Program-made: the position numbers and the translations under genes
Notes under the pieces: generated by a model
Told to the model about the DNA's origin: nothing
Databases searched by the model: none
The model's input: only the letters and a program-made list of their open reading frames with translations
Part shown: one piece after another, positions 42,642 to 44,292 of the stretch
Layout: each line of letters opens with the position of its first letter
How positions within the stretch are numbered: the first letter of the stretch is position 1
Assembly (NCBI GenBank): GCA_002428455.1
Contig: DIWL01000018.1
Coordinates: 2,065 to 46,356, forward strand
DNA length: 44,292 nt
Reading direction: 5' to 3'
Source: Anaerolineaceae bacterium UBA6107
GTDB lineage: Bacteria > Chloroflexota > Anaerolineae > Anaerolineales > Anaerolineaceae

Positions 42642-44165
42642 CTAGCTTCCGTATAAACGGATCAATTCCTGCTTACCGATCTTTCCGGTGGGGGTCATGG
42701 GCATTTTCTCGATAATGAGCAGATCAGCGGGGGAATCTTCGGCGCCCAGGATGGCGCGGCAATGTTCCAGCAGCTGCGCGGGGGTAACCGACTGCCCGGG
42801 ATAGAGCTCCACAATCGCGAGGGGAATCTGCCCCAGGACTTGATGCGGTTTGGCGATCACACCGGAGTAATGCACCGCCGGGTGGCGCAGCAGCGCCTCC
42901 TCCATGTAGCGGGGGAAGACCACCCTGCCCTGGATGATGATGCGTTCAGACCAGCGCCCGAGGAGGGTGAAATAGCCCTCCTCATCCATCACACCCATGT
43001 CACCGGTGTGGAGCCAGCCATCCTTGAGAACGCTTTCGGTTTTTTCGGGCATGTTCCAATAACCAACCATGACGTTATTGCGGATGAGAAGTTCACCGGG
43101 CTGCCCCACTGGCACCTCGCGGCACTGCTCATCCGCCACAATGGTCTCGCGGTCCGGCAAGGCGGGGCCGATGGCGTAAAAGCGACTCTGTGGTTCTTTG
43201 CGCGGGTAACCGAGCGCAACAAAACCGCCCAATTCGGATTGGCCATAGGATTCCACGATGTGCACGTCAAATTCGTCGCAAAATGCCAGTTTAACAGCAG
43301 GCGGGAGGGGCGCGCCACCGGAGATACAGCGGGTGAGTGCGCGGGGTTTGGCACCTTTTTCACGGGATAACTTGAGCAGGTCACCCAGCACGAGCGGGTT
43401 GCCCGCAAAGAAGGTCACGCCACGATCGTCCATCTCCTGCCAGGCTGCCTGCGGATCCCAGTCTTTACGCACGCCGATGGACATGGCACGGTGCACACCC
43501 GGCAGCAGGTTGGCCACCAGGTGGAAGGAACTTGAAAGTGAGGTGACACCCAGAGAGATATCAGCACTGGACAGGTTGAGGCGTTCGGCGATGGTGTGGG
43601 TGGCGCGGGCGGTGTAACCGTGCGCGAGCAGTGCGCCCTTGGATGGACCGGAAGAACCGGAAGTGTAGGAGAGATGTGCAGCATCGAGATCACTGACCCT
43701 GACCGCGGGGGGCGGCGGAGCAGCCTGGAGCAGGTCACTCCAGCCGTGGGCGAAATCACGCGGACCATCGAAGCAGATGAAATGCTGCACGCCCAGGTTT
43801 TGCTCACGGATACGGCTGATCACCTCGTGCATATCGCCGGTGTAAATGAGCACTTTTGGGGTTGAGTCATTAATGAAATAGGTCAGGTTTTCTTTCTGCA
43901 GCACGCTGATGTGGGCACTGATGGCACCCAGCTTCCATGCGCCAAACATGGCAATCACGTAATCCAGCCCGTTGTGGGCAAAGATGCCGACGCGATCCCC
44001 CTTCACCACCCCCAGCGCTGCCAACGCACCGGCGGCCTGGCCGGACAATTGTTCACCTTGAGCGTAGGTAATACTGCGCACGCGATCTGACCAGTAGATG
44101 AACTCATGATCCGGCAAGCGCCAGGCAGCGCGGCGCAGCATGTCGTTAAAAGTGGTGAATTCCAT
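42642..44165 (-). CDS. Class I adenylate-forming acyl-CoA synthetase-like enzyme
   Basis: A 507-residue ANL-superfamily ligase of the usual length. The phosphate loop is LSYTSGSSGPSKGALLAHG (about residues 168-186). The adenine motif ESYGQSELGGF is at about 302, the TGD motif HTGDMGVMDEEGYFTLLGRW at about 393-412, and the catalytic Lys in PTGKIGKQEL near the C-terminus. It would activate a carboxylic acid as adenylate and transfer it to CoA; the substrate, fatty acid or aromatic, cannot be told. A strong AAAGGAGG site lies eight bases before the start (minus strand). No neighbours on the same strand are visible, so the pathway is unknown. Confidence 0.93.
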   Translation of the reverse strand: MEFTTFNDMLRRAAWRLPDHEFIYWSDRVRSITYAQGEQLSGQAAGALAALGVVKGDRVGIFAHNGLDYVIAMFGAWKLGAISAHISVLQKENLTYFINDSTPKVLIYTGDMHEVISRIREQNLGVQHFICFDGPRDFAHGWSDLLQAAPPPPAVRVSDLDAAHLSYTSGSSGPSKGALLAHGYTARATHTIAERLNLSSADISLGVTSLSSSFHLVANLLPGVHRAMSIGVRKDWDPQAAWQEMDDRGVTFFAGNPLVLGDLLKLSREKGAKPRALTRCISGGAPLPPAVKLAFCDEFDVHIVESYGQSELGGFVALGYPRKEPQSRFYAIGPALPDRETIVADEQCREVPVGQPGELLIRNNVMVGYWNMPEKTESVLKDGWLHTGDMGVMDEEGYFTLLGRWSERIIIQGRVVFPRYMEEALLRHPAVHYSGVIAKPHQVLGQIPLAIVELYPGQSVTPAQLLEHCRAILGAEDSPADLLIIEKMPMTPTGKIGKQELIRLYGS

Positions 44166-44292
44166 AGTGGACCTCCTTTTGTGATGTGTTAATTATGGGG
44201 ATTTCGCAAAATTTCGCAAACGGCGCGGCCAGGTGAATTTATAAGGTTCTCATGGTTTCGATAACTATTGATTCAAATAAAAACAAATCCCA
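44166..44292. other. Upstream region of the ligase gene, end of window
   Basis: About 127 bases with the Shine-Dalgarno sequence (complement of ACCTCCTTTT at 44170-44179) and AT-rich sequence that may hold a promoter. No gene is visible. Confidence 0.5.

Overview
The window reads as a bacterial chromosome segment of moderate GC. The mix of genes (exopolysaccharide locus, a giant thioester alpha-2-macroglobulin lipoprotein, an MsrAB lipoprotein, HEAT and TPR proteins, GSI) would fit a Chloroflexota (Anaerolineae-like) organism. That assignment rests on overall resemblance only and is moderate at best. No rRNA, complete tRNA, CRISPR array or intact transposase is visible.

Layout. Positions 1-1151 hold a HEAT-repeat protein cut by the window edge. 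Positions 1152-1880 are non-coding, with a tRNA-3'-end-like sequence and 23-bp repeats that look like a transposon end. From about 1881 to 24821 lies a cell-surface polysaccharide locus. Its genes are a TPR gene interrupted by a stop codon, two O-antigen ligase/polymerase-like membrane proteins, an ABC exporter (Wzm permease, Wzt ATPase), a GT-C-like membrane protein, four GT2 and two GT4 enzymes plus one double-GT4 fusion, two less certain glycan-related proteins, a PaaK/CapK-like adenylate-forming enzyme, a broken serine-acetyltransferase-like gene, a VanZ-like protein and a broken Wzx-like flippase on the minus strand. The locus is a mosaic. Base composition changes inside single genes (wzt, a GT4, the double GT4), a truncated second copy of the wzt start lies 2 kb before the intact one, and a remnant of an initiating sugar transferase is joined to the flippase 3' end. 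Several genes carry a single in-frame stop or a single-base frameshift. That means either real decay or consensus errors in the assembly, and the two cannot be told apart from sequence alone.

Positions 25101-28959 hold ordinary metabolic genes: the MsrA-MsrB lipoprotein, a glutamine synthetase whose adenylylation Tyr is replaced by Phe, and an aldo/keto reductase. Positions 29029-35142 encode one about 2037-residue alpha-2-macroglobulin lipoprotein with an intact CxEQ thioester. Positions 35426-39561 form a sulfate-activation group: TauE/SafE permease, APS kinase (CysC), CysD, and CysN with a degenerate APS-kinase-like C-terminal domain. It is closed by a clear terminator. Positions 39921-42569 form a tight three-gene operon resembling WlbA-WlbB-WlbC, which builds a diacetamido-uronic acid sugar nucleotide. 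This is a plausible precursor for the glycan made by the locus upstream. Positions 42642-44165 encode a minus-strand acyl-CoA synthetase-like enzyme.

I did not find a clearly new biological system. The best candidates for follow-up are the wzt cassette-exchange architecture, the CysN pseudo-kinase fusion, and the deletion scar at 23578-23690.
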